This document shows positions 1 to 9,375 of a DNA stretch of 64,000 nucleotides, in pieces. This stretch comes from Roseibium album (lineage in GTDB: Bacteria; Pseudomonadota; Alphaproteobacteria; Rhizobiales; Stappiaceae): positions 124,001-188,000 of the forward strand of contig CXTY01000013.1 of assembly GCA_001404055.1 (NCBI GenBank). Reading direction: 5' to 3'. Made by a program: the position numbers and the translations under genes. The notes under the pieces are model-generated. The model searched no databases. It was not told the origin of the DNA and was given only the letters and a program-made list of their open reading frames with translations. Position 1 is the first letter of the stretch; every line of letters starts with the position of its first letter.

Positions 1-416
1 CCGATGATGTAGCGACCTTCGTGGAATTTGGAGTTGTAGGTTGCAACGTTATCTGCGGATTTATACCCCGTTGCGTGTTCGAATTTTACATCCGGGAATT
101 TTTTGGCAACCTTCAATGTCGGGTTCATGTAGCCAAACGAAGTGGTGAAGATGATGTTGCAGCCTTCGCGGGCGAAACGTTCGATCGCGCGTTCTGCATC
201 CGGACCTTCAGGAACACTTTCAAGGTAAGCCGTTTCGACCTTGTCGCCGAACTTCGCTTCAACGGCAAGACGGCCCTGGTCATGCTGATAGGACCAACCA
301 AAATCACCAACCGGACCGACGTAGACAAAGCATGCTTTGACATCTGCGGCGTTGGCTGCAGAACCTGCAACCACAAGTGCGGCGGCGGCAACTGTCGCTT
401 TCAAGATGGATTTCAT
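1..416 (-). CDS. BMP-family ABC transporter substrate-binding protein (3' part outside window)
   Basis: Only the first 138 codons are in the window; the rest lies beyond the left edge. The protein starts with a Lys-containing n-region, an Ala/Val-rich hydrophobic stretch and a probable signal-peptidase site near ANA|AD (residues 22-25). There is no lipobox Cys, so it should be a soluble periplasmic protein. The mature start (FVYVGPVGDFGWSYQHDQGR) is typical of the BMP/PnrA basic-membrane-protein family, which binds nucleosides or purines. It is the last visible gene of an ATPase-permease-permease-binding protein set, about 100 bp after the second permease. The link to the xdh genes upstream supports a purine or purine-nucleoside ligand, but this is inference. 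Confidence 0.9.
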   Translation of the reverse strand, partial: MKSILKATVAAAALVVAGSAANAADVKACFVYVGPVGDFGWSYQHDQGRLAVEAKFGDKVETAYLESVPEGPDAERAIERFAREGCNIIFTTSFGYMNPTLKVAKKFPDVKFEHATGYKSADNVATYNSKFHEGRYII

Positions 417-516
417 CTGTTTTATTCCCCTCTGTTTGATCTCTGTTTTGCGATCTCGTTTTTTTGCCCGTCTCCTGATCGCATTCGAATACGGGAAAGA
501 CCTGTCGCTCGGAAGC

Positions 517-1431
517 CTACCGGTCAGGAACAAACGGCTTACCAAGACATGCAGGTGTGTTTACCAGCGTCAGTCTGCGATTTGCCGAGATGAGTACAAG
601 GACCACTATGGTCGCAAGGTATGGCAAGCTGGATAGCAATTGAGACGGTATATCCAGTTCAACGGCTTGTGCGTGAAGATTTAGTACGCTGACAGCGCCA
701 AACAAATAGGCCCCGACAATGACTCGCAACGGGAGCCATGAGGAAAACACGACAAGAGCCAGTGCAATCCAACCTCTGCCGGCCGTCATGTTTTCCACCC
801 ATTGGGGTGTATATGCCAAGGACATGTAGGCGCCTGCCAGGCCTGCGCATCCTCCCCCAAACAGAACCGCCATGAAACGAACTTTTATGACGGAGTACCC
901 AAGTGCGTGAGCCGAACCGTGATTGTTGCCAACTGCGCGCAAAACCAGGCCAAGCCGGGTTTTGAACAATACATATGCAACAACCGCGACCAGGGCAAAG
1001 CCAAGGTAGACAATTGCATCCTGCTGGAAAAAGACCGGTCCTATGAACGGGATTTCAGATAGCACGGGAATGTAAAGCTCTGGCAGGATCAGGCCCGGGA
1101 CACCGATAAAGGCTTCCCCTATCAACCCTGAAAATCCGATGCCCAGGATTGTCAGAGCCAGGCCGGTTGCCACCTGGTTCGCAACAAGGATTAGGACAAG
1201 AAATCCGAAGAGGGCTGACATTGCCATGCCAGCAGCAACAGCTGCGATAACACCAAGCGTGCCGGAACCGGTCTGGTTTGCAACGGCAAACCCGATTACG
1301 GCCCCCATGATCATCATGCCTTCCACGCCCAGATTGAGGACGCCAGACCGTTCTGCAACAAGTTCGCCGATAGCTGCAATCAAGATAGGCGTTGCAGCAG
1401 TGATGACTGTAAGTAGAACAGCTTCAAACAT
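517..1431 (-). CDS. BMP-type (nucleoside) ABC transporter permease, second subunit
   Basis: A 304-residue polytopic membrane protein of the branched-chain/ribose-type permease superfamily, in the subgroup that accompanies BMP binding proteins (YufQ/NupQ-like). It has repeated hydrophobic helices and the family segment ERSGVLNLGVEGMMIMGA near residue 30. The chosen ATG at 1431 overlaps the stop of the preceding permease by 8 bp, as in tightly coupled subunits; an open frame extends further upstream but only inside that neighbour. It probably forms the heteromeric channel with the product of 1424-2512, passing purines or nucleosides from the binding protein into the cytoplasm. Confidence 0.9.
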   Translation of the reverse strand: MFEAVLLTVITAATPILIAAIGELVAERSGVLNLGVEGMMIMGAVIGFAVANQTGSGTLGVIAAVAAGMAMSALFGFLVLILVANQVATGLALTILGIGFSGLIGEAFIGVPGLILPELYIPVLSEIPFIGPVFFQQDAIVYLGFALVAVVAYVLFKTRLGLVLRAVGNNHGSAHALGYSVIKVRFMAVLFGGGCAGLAGAYMSLAYTPQWVENMTAGRGWIALALVVFSSWLPLRVIVGAYLFGAVSVLNLHAQAVELDIPSQLLSSLPYLATIVVLVLISANRRLTLVNTPACLGKPFVPDR

Positions 1432-2512
1432 GAGAGACCTCCGCGGCTGATACACGGCGGGAGACCATGCGAACTCGGTACAAAATCAAAGTGTCACAAG
1501 CAAGTACGAAAAAGAGAAGCAAACCCTGGATCACGCTGGCAATCTTGTTGGAAACGCCCATGGCAGACTGAACGCCTTCACCACCGATATAGGACAGCGC
1601 AAGTACAAAACCGGCAACGATGATGGCGATCGGGTTCAAGCGGCCCAAAAAGGCGACGATGATCGCGGTAAAGCCATAACCAGGAGAAATAACCGGCAGC
1701 AATTGGTTGAGGCCGCCAGATACTTCCATGGTTCCAGCAAGTCCAGCCAGCCCACCTGCAAGAGCAAATGAGAACAGTGTCAGACCCTTTGCGGAAAACC
1801 CGGCAAAACCGCCCGCACGCGGACTTTCGCCCATGACCCTGATTTCGAAACCTTTCAACGTCTTTGCCAGAACGACTGCGAGTATGACTGCAATCAGGAT
1901 CGTTATTGGCGTCGACAGGCTCATCAACCCACCAAAGACATCCGGCAGCGTCGCTGCGTCGGAGAAAATGCGGGATTCGGGAAAGTTGTAGCCGTCGGGA
2001 TCACGCCAGGGACCACGAACGAGGTAGTCCAGTATCAGGCTGGCAACATAGACAAGCATCAGGCTCGTCAGGATTTCATTCGTATTGAACCTCGTCTTGA
2101 GGACGGCTGGAATGAGAGCCCATAGAGCACCTCCTACCGCACCAAAGATAAGCATCAGCGGCAAGGTCGCAACGTTTTCAAAGGACGGAAAGAGAACGGG
2201 CAGGATCGAGCCAAACAGGGCTCCCACGACGAATTGTCCTTCTGCGCCAATGTTCCAGTTGTTGGAAAGGTAACAGACGGCAAGTCCACAACCGATCAGG
2301 ATCAAGGGTGTCGCCTTGTTTATTGTTGCTTCAAGCGACCACTGCTGCGTCAAGGGTTCGATAAAGAACTTGTAGAGTGCTTCAAGTGGATTGTGCCCGG
2401 TTACAGCAAATATAATACCCGCCGCCAAAACTGTCATACCGACTGCAATCAGCGGAGAAAACAGTGCCATGAATTGGCTGCGTTCTTTTCTTTTGACCAG
2501 CTCAATGCGCAT
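1424..2512 (-). CDS. BMP-type (nucleoside) ABC transporter permease, first subunit
   Basis: A 362-residue inner-membrane permease (YufP/NupP-like). A basic N-terminus (MRIELVKRKERSQ) is followed by about nine to ten hydrophobic segments and the family signature NNWNIGAEGQFVVGALFG. The ATG at 2512 was chosen because it overlaps the end of the ATPase gene by 11 bp; an in-frame upstream start lies wholly inside the ATPase gene. It pairs with the adjacent permease and the ATPase. Substrate specificity cannot be read from the sequence; purine nucleosides are inferred from the xdh neighbourhood. Confidence 0.9.
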   Translation of the reverse strand: MRIELVKRKERSQFMALFSPLIAVGMTVLAAGIIFAVTGHNPLEALYKFFIEPLTQQWSLEATINKATPLILIGCGLAVCYLSNNWNIGAEGQFVVGALFGSILPVLFPSFENVATLPLMLIFGAVGGALWALIPAVLKTRFNTNEILTSLMLVYVASLILDYLVRGPWRDPDGYNFPESRIFSDAATLPDVFGGLMSLSTPITILIAVILAVVLAKTLKGFEIRVMGESPRAGGFAGFSAKGLTLFSFALAGGLAGLAGTMEVSGGLNQLLPVISPGYGFTAIIVAFLGRLNPIAIIVAGFVLALSYIGGEGVQSAMGVSNKIASVIQGLLLFFVLACDTLILYRVRMVSRRVSAAEVSHV

Positions 2513-4058
2513 CTGCCATCTCCCCCTGGTTTTCCGCTTCACCAGCCATCAGCAAACCGACACGTTCGCGTGTCATGTCAGAAGCTGGCTCAGCGGCAGA
2601 TAGATAGCCTCGCGAAATCACGGCGATGCGGTCGGCAATTTCAAAAATTTCATCGAGATCCTGGCTGATTACCAGAACTGCGGACCCAGAACGAGCCAGG
2701 TCAATCAACGCCTGGCGGATCAATGCTGCAGCTCCCGCGTCAACACCCCAGGTGGGTTGGTTGACAATGAGCACACCGGGATTTCTGTCAAGTTCGCGGC
2801 CAACAACAAATTTTTGCAGGTTGCCCCCGGAAAGCGAGCGTGCCTCGGGGTCATCATGTGACATGCGAACGTCGAAAGCCTGCTTGATACGTTTTTCCAG
2901 AAGGCCTGCCTGTGTTGTAGATACGAACCCGGCCCCGACCAGTCTGTCACCAGTGGCATGACGCGTCAGGACGATATTCTGGGAAAGTTTCAGGCCGGGC
3001 ACGGCTCCGTGGCCCAGCCGTTCTTCCGGCACAAACGCTGCTTCCCTCTTGCGGCGCCAGGTAATGCTTTTGGTGCCGCATGGCGTCCCGTCCAGCTTGA
3101 TCATTTCGGGGGCAACCGGCATTTCGCCGGAAATGGCATCAAAAAGTTCGCCCTGCCCATTGCCGGCAACACCAGCAATCGCGACAACTTCACCTGCCCG
3201 CAGGTCCAGTGAGATACCGTTGAGAGCAGTTGCGAAAGGCGTGGCGGCCCTGGCAGACAGATTATGCAATCCAAGCCGTGTCTCGCCGATGTCAGGCTTT
3301 TGTTCCGCCGCGCTAACCGAAGCAACGTCAGCGCCGACCATCATGCTGGCGAGCGAGGCCGGTGTTTCCTTGGTCGGATCGCACTCACGCACCACCTGTC
3401 CATGACGCAAGATCGTGGCGTGATGGCAAATGCGTTTCACTTCTTCCAGCCTGTGGCTGATATAAAGGACTGCACAGCCCTCTTCTGCCAACCTCTGCAA
3501 CGTCAGGAACAGCTGATCGGCTTCCTGCGGTGTCAAAACCGAGGTCGGTTCATCCATGATGATCAGTTGCGGTTCCTGGAGGAGGCAGCGTACAATTTCA
3601 ATGCGTTGCCTGATGCCAACCGGCAGGTCGGCTACGATGTCGCCGGGATTGAGCGGCAGACCATATTCACGCGAGACAGCCTGAATTCTTTCGGCCAAAG
3701 CCGTCATGTTTCCCGGATTTGGAAGAGCCAGAGCGATATTCTCAACAACGGTCAGCGCTTCAAAAAGCGAAAAATGTTGAAAAACCATGCCGATGCCCAG
3801 CTCGCGAGCAGCAGCCGGGTTGCCGATATCTACGTTATTTCCCTGCCAATTAATCTCGCCACCGTCCGGTTCCAAAGAACCGTAAAACATTTTGACAAGA
3901 GTGGACTTTCCAGCTCCGTTTTCACCCAGGAGAGCGTGAATTTCGCCCTTGTTAATGACAAGATCGACCTTGTCATTGGCCAGGATATCACCGAAGCGCT
4001 TTGTCAGCCCCCTTGCATCCAGCAAGGTGTCCTGTCCGGATCTTCTTTGCTGAATCAT
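2502..4058 (-). CDS. BMP-type (nucleoside) ABC transporter ATP-binding protein, tandem nucleotide-binding domains
   Basis: A 518-residue protein with two fused ABC ATPase domains, as in RbsA- and NupO-type transporters. Domain 1 has a good Walker A (GENGAGKST, residues 45-53) and Walker B (LIIMDEPTS) but an atypical signature (LPVGIRQR). Domain 2 has an atypical Walker A (GVAGNGQGE), a canonical signature (LSGGNLQK) and a Walker B ending in NQPT instead of DEPT, so it probably hydrolyses ATP poorly. This asymmetry is normal for the family. The ATG at 4058 is preferred over a TTG further upstream because AGAGGA sits about 10 bp before it. It follows xdhC by 59 bp in the same direction, suggesting one transcript. 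Confidence 0.92.
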   Translation of the reverse strand: MIQQRRSGQDTLLDARGLTKRFGDILANDKVDLVINKGEIHALLGENGAGKSTLVKMFYGSLEPDGGEINWQGNNVDIGNPAAARELGIGMVFQHFSLFEALTVVENIALALPNPGNMTALAERIQAVSREYGLPLNPGDIVADLPVGIRQRIEIVRCLLQEPQLIIMDEPTSVLTPQEADQLFLTLQRLAEEGCAVLYISHRLEEVKRICHHATILRHGQVVRECDPTKETPASLASMMVGADVASVSAAEQKPDIGETRLGLHNLSARAATPFATALNGISLDLRAGEVVAIAGVAGNGQGELFDAISGEMPVAPEMIKLDGTPCGTKSITWRRKREAAFVPEERLGHGAVPGLKLSQNIVLTRHATGDRLVGAGFVSTTQAGLLEKRIKQAFDVRMSHDDPEARSLSGGNLQKFVVGRELDRNPGVLIVNQPTWGVDAGAAALIRQALIDLARSGSAVLVISQDLDEIFEIADRIAVISRGYLSAAEPASDMTRERVGLLMAGEAENQGEMADAH

Positions 4059-4117
4059 GGTGCCGTTTTCCTCTGAAAGGGTTGTTTCTTCCACGTCGTC
4101 CCCCAACAAGTGCCTCT

Positions 4118-5128
4118 TTATTGACCATGTGGTATAATTTGTGCAAGTCCCCCACTTGCGATGTCCTGTTGATGACCCGCCTCATCACGCTCAAGCAAGT
4201 CAACGACAACGCCAGCCGCGATTGCCGCTGGATGTTTTGACTTTATCGCCGTGTTGCCGACTGGGCAGACCATTTTTGAGAGAAGAGCTTCGGTTAGTCC
4301 CCTTGCTTTCAGGCGCTTCCGAAACCTTGCCCGTTTAGTCTTGGAGCCAATGACTCCACAATATTCGAAACGTTGCTCTAGCAATGCGCGTGCCATGATT
4401 TCTTCATCAAGCCCGTGCGAATGTGTCACTGCCAATACGAAGGCATCTTCTGGCGCTTTTACGAGAACTTCAGCCGGGTTGGCGACACAGGTTTTTGTGA
4501 CATTGGCAGGAACAGGGCCAGGGAATTGATCTGCCCTGCTATCGATCCAGGTAACATCAAAAGGCAAAGGTGCAAGCGCCAGTACAAGCGCCCTGCCGAC
4601 ATGGCCGGCTCCAAATAAATAGAGCGAACGATGAGCCGTCCCAAAACGTTCGGTCAGGACCTGTTTGCCGGTTCCTGGATCCAAGGCAATGGCAAACACT
4701 TCTTTGGGCAGTTCAGGGAGAATTTGACGTTTCGTGATCCTCCCTTCTTCAAGAACGGCGAGTGTTCCGAACGGTTTCCCCACCTGTTCGTGCTGGCAAA
4801 GCAATCGAACGGTTTCAAGTTCATTTGGGGTAAATACTTCAAACGCGAGTTTCGCCCGTCCGCCGCAACATTGTCCCAAATCCGGACCTAGCGAAACCGA
4901 CTGTTCAGAAAACGCCGCACGTCCGGTTTTGGCAGCATTTGCAGCCTTTCTGATGGCCTCGAATTCCAGTGTCCCCCCGCCAATGGTTCCCGAGAATGAA
5001 AGGTCGTGTCGCACTACCAGACGAGCGCCTGCTTCCCGCGGCGCCGATCCATCAACACTGGTGACGGTCACGAGTGTACAGGCGTCGCCATTTTCCAGGC
5101 AGCTCGCTATGTGCGCCCACACCTTCAT
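4118..5128 (-). CDS. xdhC: Xanthine dehydrogenase accessory protein XdhC
   Basis: A 336-residue XdhC/CoxI family protein. XdhC binds molybdenum cofactor, promotes its sulfuration and inserts it into apo-xanthine dehydrogenase. The N-terminal CoxI domain shows VTVTSVDGSAPREAGARLVV and the glycine-rich SFSGTIGGGTLEFEA. The C-terminal Rossmann-like domain begins at LYLFGAGHVGRALVLALAPL and includes VIGSKTKRARF. The start codon overlaps the xdhB stop (ATGA), so translation is coupled to the large subunit. The order xdhA-xdhB-xdhC is the usual proteobacterial arrangement. Confidence 0.95.
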   Translation of the reverse strand: MKVWAHIASCLENGDACTLVTVTSVDGSAPREAGARLVVRHDLSFSGTIGGGTLEFEAIRKAANAAKTGRAAFSEQSVSLGPDLGQCCGGRAKLAFEVFTPNELETVRLLCQHEQVGKPFGTLAVLEEGRITKRQILPELPKEVFAIALDPGTGKQVLTERFGTAHRSLYLFGAGHVGRALVLALAPLPFDVTWIDSRADQFPGPVPANVTKTCVANPAEVLVKAPEDAFVLAVTHSHGLDEEIMARALLEQRFEYCGVIGSKTKRARFRKRLKARGLTEALLSKMVCPVGNTAIKSKHPAAIAAGVVVDLLERDEAGHQQDIASGGLAQIIPHGQ

Positions 5129-7464
5129 CTGGAAGACTTTTTCCGGCGCATTGTCTGTACAGCGCGCATGATGGCCTCAGGTGTTGCGGGTGCGTCCAGG
5201 TCCGGTACTTCGCCAGGTTTCAAGCTTGCAACTGCGTCGGTGATTGCACAGAAGACCGCATTGGCAAGCATCACCGGAGGCTCGCCTACCGCTTTGGAAC
5301 GATAGACAGTTGCTTCCGGATTTCCGCTTCCGCTGTAAAGTTGAACATTGAAATGTTCAGGTATGTCCGATGCGGTCGGGATTTTGTACGTTGATGGTGC
5401 ATGCGTACGCAGACGTCCTTGCTCGTCCCAGACAAGCTCTTCTGTCGTCAGCCACCCCATGCCCTGGACAAATCCACCCTCGATTTGACCAATGTCGATT
5501 GCCGGGTTTAGGGAATGGCCAACATCGTGAAGGATATCCACCTTATCGACGGTCATTTCTCCGGTCATCGTATCGATGGTGACCTCTGCACAGGCGCCGC
5601 CAAAAGCGAAATAATAAAATGGCCGTCCGGTTGCGGTGTCGCGGTCCCAAGTGATGCCAGGCGTTGCATAAAAGCCCGCGTGGGACAATTGAATGCGCGC
5701 CATGTGAGCCTGTTTGGCAACCTCCGCCAGTGCGTAACTCTGCTCTCCGATCAGAACCTTATTGTCGCCGAAGTGAATTGCCTCAGAGCCACACTGATGC
5801 CGTTCACACAGGAATGCTATCAGGCGGTTCTTGATCTCCTGGGCAGCCAGTTTGGCGGCCATCGCGTTCAGGTCCGTACCTGAAGATGCCGCTGTCGGTC
5901 CGGTATTTGGAACCTTCGAAGTGTTGGTCGCGGTAATGCGCACCATGTTCAACGTGATGCCGAATTCTTCCGCAACAACCTGGGCTACCTTTTGGTAGAG
6001 CCCCTGCCCCATTTCCGTGCCTCCATGGTTCAGATGTACGGACCCGTCCGTATAGAGATGAACCAGAGCACCAGCCTGATTGAGATGTTTCAACGTGAAG
6101 GAAATGCCAAACTTGACGGGGGTCAGTGCCAGACCCTTTTTAAGGACTGCGTTGGTCGCATTAAATGCTGCGACCTCTTCGCGCCTTGCCCAATAGTTCG
6201 AACTTTCCTCAAGCTGGGCGATCAGGTCGTGCATGACCTGATATTCTTCAACGGGCATGCCAAACGGCGTAATGTTTCTATCGCCGTCGTAAAAGTTCAG
6301 TTTTCGAATTTCTAACGGGTCTTTTCCAAGTCCGATTGCGATGGCGTCGATCATGCGTTCGGCGGCCAGCATCCCCTGCGGCCCACCAAAGCCGCGAAAA
6401 GCGGTATTGGAACACGTGTCCGTGCGCAGTCGCCGCGAACGTATCAATGCATCCGGGTAGAAATAGCTGGAATCTGCGTGGAAAAGCGTTCGGTCGTTCA
6501 CACCGAGCGATAGATCGACGGAATAACCACACCTGGCCAGGAATTCCATATCGACCGCGCGCAGTCTTCCAGTGCCGTCGTGACCGGCCTTCCAGTGGAC
6601 CTTAAAATCATGCCGCTTGCCGGTCATGATCATGTCGTCATCCCGATCGAGGCGCATTTTGCAGGTTTGACCGGTCTTCTGGGCAGCCAGGGCAGCGAGG
6701 CTCGCCCACTGGTTCGCCTGGGATTCCTTTCCGCCAAATCCACCACCCATGCGGCGAACCTCAGCGGTAACCGCAGCATCAGGAACGCCAAGAACCTTGG
6801 CAACCGTGTGCTGGATTTCTGTCGGGTGTTGTGTCGAGGAATGAACGAGCATACCGCCATCTTCGAGCGGCTGCGCCATTGCAACCTGACCTTCGAGATA
6901 AAAATGTTCTTGACCACCGATACGCATCGAACCGGAGAGAATTTCTTCTGAGGCCGACATGCCTGTTTCCGGCGAGCCACGGCGAAAATGATAATCCGGC
7001 AAGACAGTCGTATCAGCGTCAACTGCGTCCTCGGTTGTCAAAATGGCCGTAATTTCAGCAACTTCAATCTTTGCCTTCAACGCAGCTTTGCGCGCTGCGT
7101 CCCGGGTATCAGCAACGACTGCAAAGATGACCTGACCATGGAAAAGAATTTCATCCTTGGCCAAAACAGGATCGTCACCAAAGGATGAGGAACAGTCGTT
7201 TACGCCCTTGATATCGGTGGCTGTCAAAACCGCAACGACGCCCGGTGCAGACCGGACCTCATTCAGATCAATCGACTGAATTCGCCCGCGCACTGCCTGT
7301 CTCGCCCAGCCCGGCACAACGTGCAAGGTGCCCAGGGGTTCCACCATATCATCGATGTAGGTTGCGGTTCCCAAAACATGCTTTTCAGCACTGTCGTGGG
7401 AAAGCGCCTTACGAACATGTTTCAAGGAAACAGCCAAATTGTTCTGCTCAGGCAGCACGGTCAT
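5125..7464 (-). CDS. xdhB: Xanthine dehydrogenase molybdopterin-binding subunit
   Basis: A 779-residue large subunit of the two-subunit bacterial xanthine dehydrogenase, which oxidises hypoxanthine to xanthine and xanthine to urate. Family motifs visible include FYLEGQ (active-site Glu region), RMGGGFGGKES, NTAFRGFGGPQG (substrate Arg), the molybdopterin segment GGTEMGQGLYQKV, and the late KAVGEPPVML holding the catalytic base Glu. Length is normal. It overlaps the end of xdhA by 17 bp and xdhC by 4 bp, so the three subunits are translationally coupled. All key residues appear intact, which favours a true xanthine dehydrogenase over another member of the hydroxylase family. Confidence 0.96.
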   Translation of the reverse strand: MTVLPEQNNLAVSLKHVRKALSHDSAEKHVLGTATYIDDMVEPLGTLHVVPGWARQAVRGRIQSIDLNEVRSAPGVVAVLTATDIKGVNDCSSSFGDDPVLAKDEILFHGQVIFAVVADTRDAARKAALKAKIEVAEITAILTTEDAVDADTTVLPDYHFRRGSPETGMSASEEILSGSMRIGGQEHFYLEGQVAMAQPLEDGGMLVHSSTQHPTEIQHTVAKVLGVPDAAVTAEVRRMGGGFGGKESQANQWASLAALAAQKTGQTCKMRLDRDDDMIMTGKRHDFKVHWKAGHDGTGRLRAVDMEFLARCGYSVDLSLGVNDRTLFHADSSYFYPDALIRSRRLRTDTCSNTAFRGFGGPQGMLAAERMIDAIAIGLGKDPLEIRKLNFYDGDRNITPFGMPVEEYQVMHDLIAQLEESSNYWARREEVAAFNATNAVLKKGLALTPVKFGISFTLKHLNQAGALVHLYTDGSVHLNHGGTEMGQGLYQKVAQVVAEEFGITLNMVRITATNTSKVPNTGPTAASSGTDLNAMAAKLAAQEIKNRLIAFLCERHQCGSEAIHFGDNKVLIGEQSYALAEVAKQAHMARIQLSHAGFYATPGITWDRDTATGRPFYYFAFGGACAEVTIDTMTGEMTVDKVDILHDVGHSLNPAIDIGQIEGGFVQGMGWLTTEELVWDEQGRLRTHAPSTYKIPTASDIPEHFNVQLYSGSGNPEATVYRSKAVGEPPVMLANAVFCAITDAVASLKPGEVPDLDAPATPEAIMRAVQTMRRKKSSR

Positions 7465-8929
7465 GGTCTGCCTCCCGTTTGGACAAAACCCTTAGATCTT
7501 CCGGCGAGGTGCCGCTTATTTCCATGAGAGCCTTGGCAAGCAATGCTCTTGCCGTTTCCATTCGGTATTCCGCGCTTGCGCGCATATCCGTCATGGGTGT
7601 GAAATCACCAAGCAAGGCCTGCATGCCCTCTCCCCATGATGACGGATCGTCTAGAGACGCACCTGTCAACGCGGTCTCGGCGGCTCCTGCCCTTTGTGGC
7701 GTCCCAGCCATTCCTCCGTAGGCAATGCGAGCTTCGGTTATGATGCCCTCATCGACGGTAAATCGGAAGGCGCCCAAGAGAGCGGAAATGTCCTGATCAA
7801 AACGTTTGGAAATTTTGTAACAGCGGAAGGCCTGGTTAGCCGACGGTCGTGGGACGAACAGTCCGGTTACGAACTCTCCTTGTTTGCGATCCTGCTTTCC
7901 ATAGGTGAGGAAATACTCCTCAAGAGGCAGCGCCCGTGAGCCTTCCGTAGATTGTAACTCAAGCGTTGCGCCCAGCACGATCAGAGCTGGTGGACTGTCT
8001 CCGATGGGCGATCCGTTGGCGACATTCCCACCAACTGTGCCGGAAGCCCGAACCTGCTTGGAACCAATTCGTTTCCATAGTTCACCCAGGTCCGTCGAGA
8101 TTTCCGTCATTGCCGTTTCGGTTTCAGCAAAGGTTGCCATGGCACCGAGAAGGACACCGGAGGGACTGCTTTCGACGCGGTTTAACCCCTCGATGCGGCC
8201 AAGAAAGATCACTTTAGGCAGGTCTTTGAGGTGTTTTGTTATCCAAAGCCCGACATCGGTTGCTCCCGCTAAAAGAGTTGCGTCTGGATGCTGCGCATAA
8301 AGCGCTGCCAGACCGTCAAGTGTCGCTGGAGAAGAAAAGAACCTGTCACTGTCGCCGATGAAAATGTCACGGCTGTCTGCAAGGGATTGTAGTTGTTCGC
8401 GGGTCTCGTTGGAACGCCAGGAAAAGGCGTCATCGGCAACGTTGAAACACGCTTCCATTGCGGCATCCACGATCGGACGGTAGCCGGTGCAGCGGCACAG
8501 GTTGCCGGCAATCCACTCCGTAACTGTTTTGCGGGACCTTGTTTCTCCTTCGGCATGGTAAAGCGTGAAAAGAGTCATGATGAAACCAGGCGTACAGAAA
8601 CCGCACTGCGAACCATGAAGCTCGACCATGGCGGATTGCACCGGATGCAAGCGTGTGTCCTGCGAAAGGTCCTCTACGGTTACCAACTCTGCACCATCAA
8701 TCATGCCAAGCAATTGGATGCAGCTATTGACCGGCTGATAGACAAGCTTGCCGTTTACGAGTCGCCCGAGAGCAATAGTGCAGGCACCGCAATCACCCTC
8801 GCCGCATCCCTCCTTGGTACCGGTTTCACGTCTTCGCAGGCGCAGGTAGTCGAGAACCGTTTCAGTAGGGCCAACATTTTCAAGTTCAACGACCTCACCA
8901 CCCTTGAGGAACCGAATTGTGTCACGCAT
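7448..8929 (-). CDS. xdhA: Xanthine dehydrogenase small subunit (2Fe-2S and FAD domains)
   Basis: A 493-residue subunit with three parts. The N-terminal plant-type ferredoxin domain has GCGEGDCGACTIALG; the helical second 2Fe-2S domain has QCGFCTPGFIM and NLCRCTGYRPIVDA. The FAD-binding domain runs from about residue 190 (LLAGATDVGLW, and GTVGGNVANGSPIGDSPPAL for FAD/NAD contacts). It passes electrons from the molybdenum site in XdhB to NAD+. The ATG at 8929 is preceded by a purine-rich GGGGGAG. It begins only 3 bp after the uraH stop, consistent with one operon for purine and urate breakdown. Confidence 0.95.
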   Translation of the reverse strand: MRDTIRFLKGGEVVELENVGPTETVLDYLRLRRRETGTKEGCGEGDCGACTIALGRLVNGKLVYQPVNSCIQLLGMIDGAELVTVEDLSQDTRLHPVQSAMVELHGSQCGFCTPGFIMTLFTLYHAEGETRSRKTVTEWIAGNLCRCTGYRPIVDAAMEACFNVADDAFSWRSNETREQLQSLADSRDIFIGDSDRFFSSPATLDGLAALYAQHPDATLLAGATDVGLWITKHLKDLPKVIFLGRIEGLNRVESSPSGVLLGAMATFAETETAMTEISTDLGELWKRIGSKQVRASGTVGGNVANGSPIGDSPPALIVLGATLELQSTEGSRALPLEEYFLTYGKQDRKQGEFVTGLFVPRPSANQAFRCYKISKRFDQDISALLGAFRFTVDEGIITEARIAYGGMAGTPQRAGAAETALTGASLDDPSSWGEGMQALLGDFTPMTDMRASAEYRMETARALLAKALMEISGTSPEDLRVLSKREADHDRAA

Positions 8930-8932
8930 AGG

Positions 8933-9283
8933 TCAACTCCCCCGGTAGGTTGAGTAGCTGAAAGGCGACAGAAGCAAAGGCACATGATAATGGCTGTCTG
9001 CTTCTGAGATACCAAAGCGGATCGGGATCACGTCGAGAAACAAAGGTGAAGGCAAGTCTTTGTCAGTTGCCTTCAGATAGTCTCCGGCATGAAATCGCAA
9101 CTCGTAGGTACCGACCTTGAACGCGGAGCCTTCCAAAATCGGAGTATCAATGCGTCCATCGTCGTTTGTTTCATGTTTCGAAATAAGCTCAGGGGCATCA
9201 ATCACGGACCAGAGTTCAATCTTCAACCCCTTGGCAGGTACCCCCAAGGCTGTATCAAGAACATGCGTTGTCAAACGCCCCAT
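8933..9283 (-). CDS. uraH: 5-hydroxyisourate hydrolase (transthyretin-like)
   Basis: A 116-residue transthyretin-related protein that hydrolyses 5-hydroxyisourate, the product of urate oxidation, to OHCU. The start [14 protein letters not shown] carries the conserved His, and the C-terminus YSTYRGS is the family hallmark (YRGS). An upstream in-frame start exists, but the ATG at 9283 has GGGAGAGAC just before it and gives the standard length. It lies immediately before xdhA. No urate oxidase or OHCU decarboxylase is in the window, so the neighbouring pathway steps must be encoded elsewhere or past the left edge. Confidence 0.95.
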   Translation of the reverse strand: MGRLTTHVLDTALGVPAKGLKIELWSVIDAPELISKHETNDDGRIDTPILEGSAFKVGTYELRFHAGDYLKATDKDLPSPLFLDVIPIRFGISEADSHYHVPLLLSPFSYSTYRGS

Positions 9284-9375
9284 GATGTCTCTCCCTTTCG
9301 CGACGATTGGCCGCAAACTCCCTTCCGAAACCTTGCCTCAAAAATACTAGGATCCAAAGCGCTCTTTTGCGAGCT

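Noticed and set aside
3264..4076. Plus-strand open frame of 270 codons
   Set aside because: Antisense shadow of the well-supported ABC ATPase gene.
9284..9375. Possible xanthine (NMT1-type) riboswitch before uraH
   Set aside because: Only 92 bp are available and no consensus motif could be recognised by eye; a covariance-model search would be needed.
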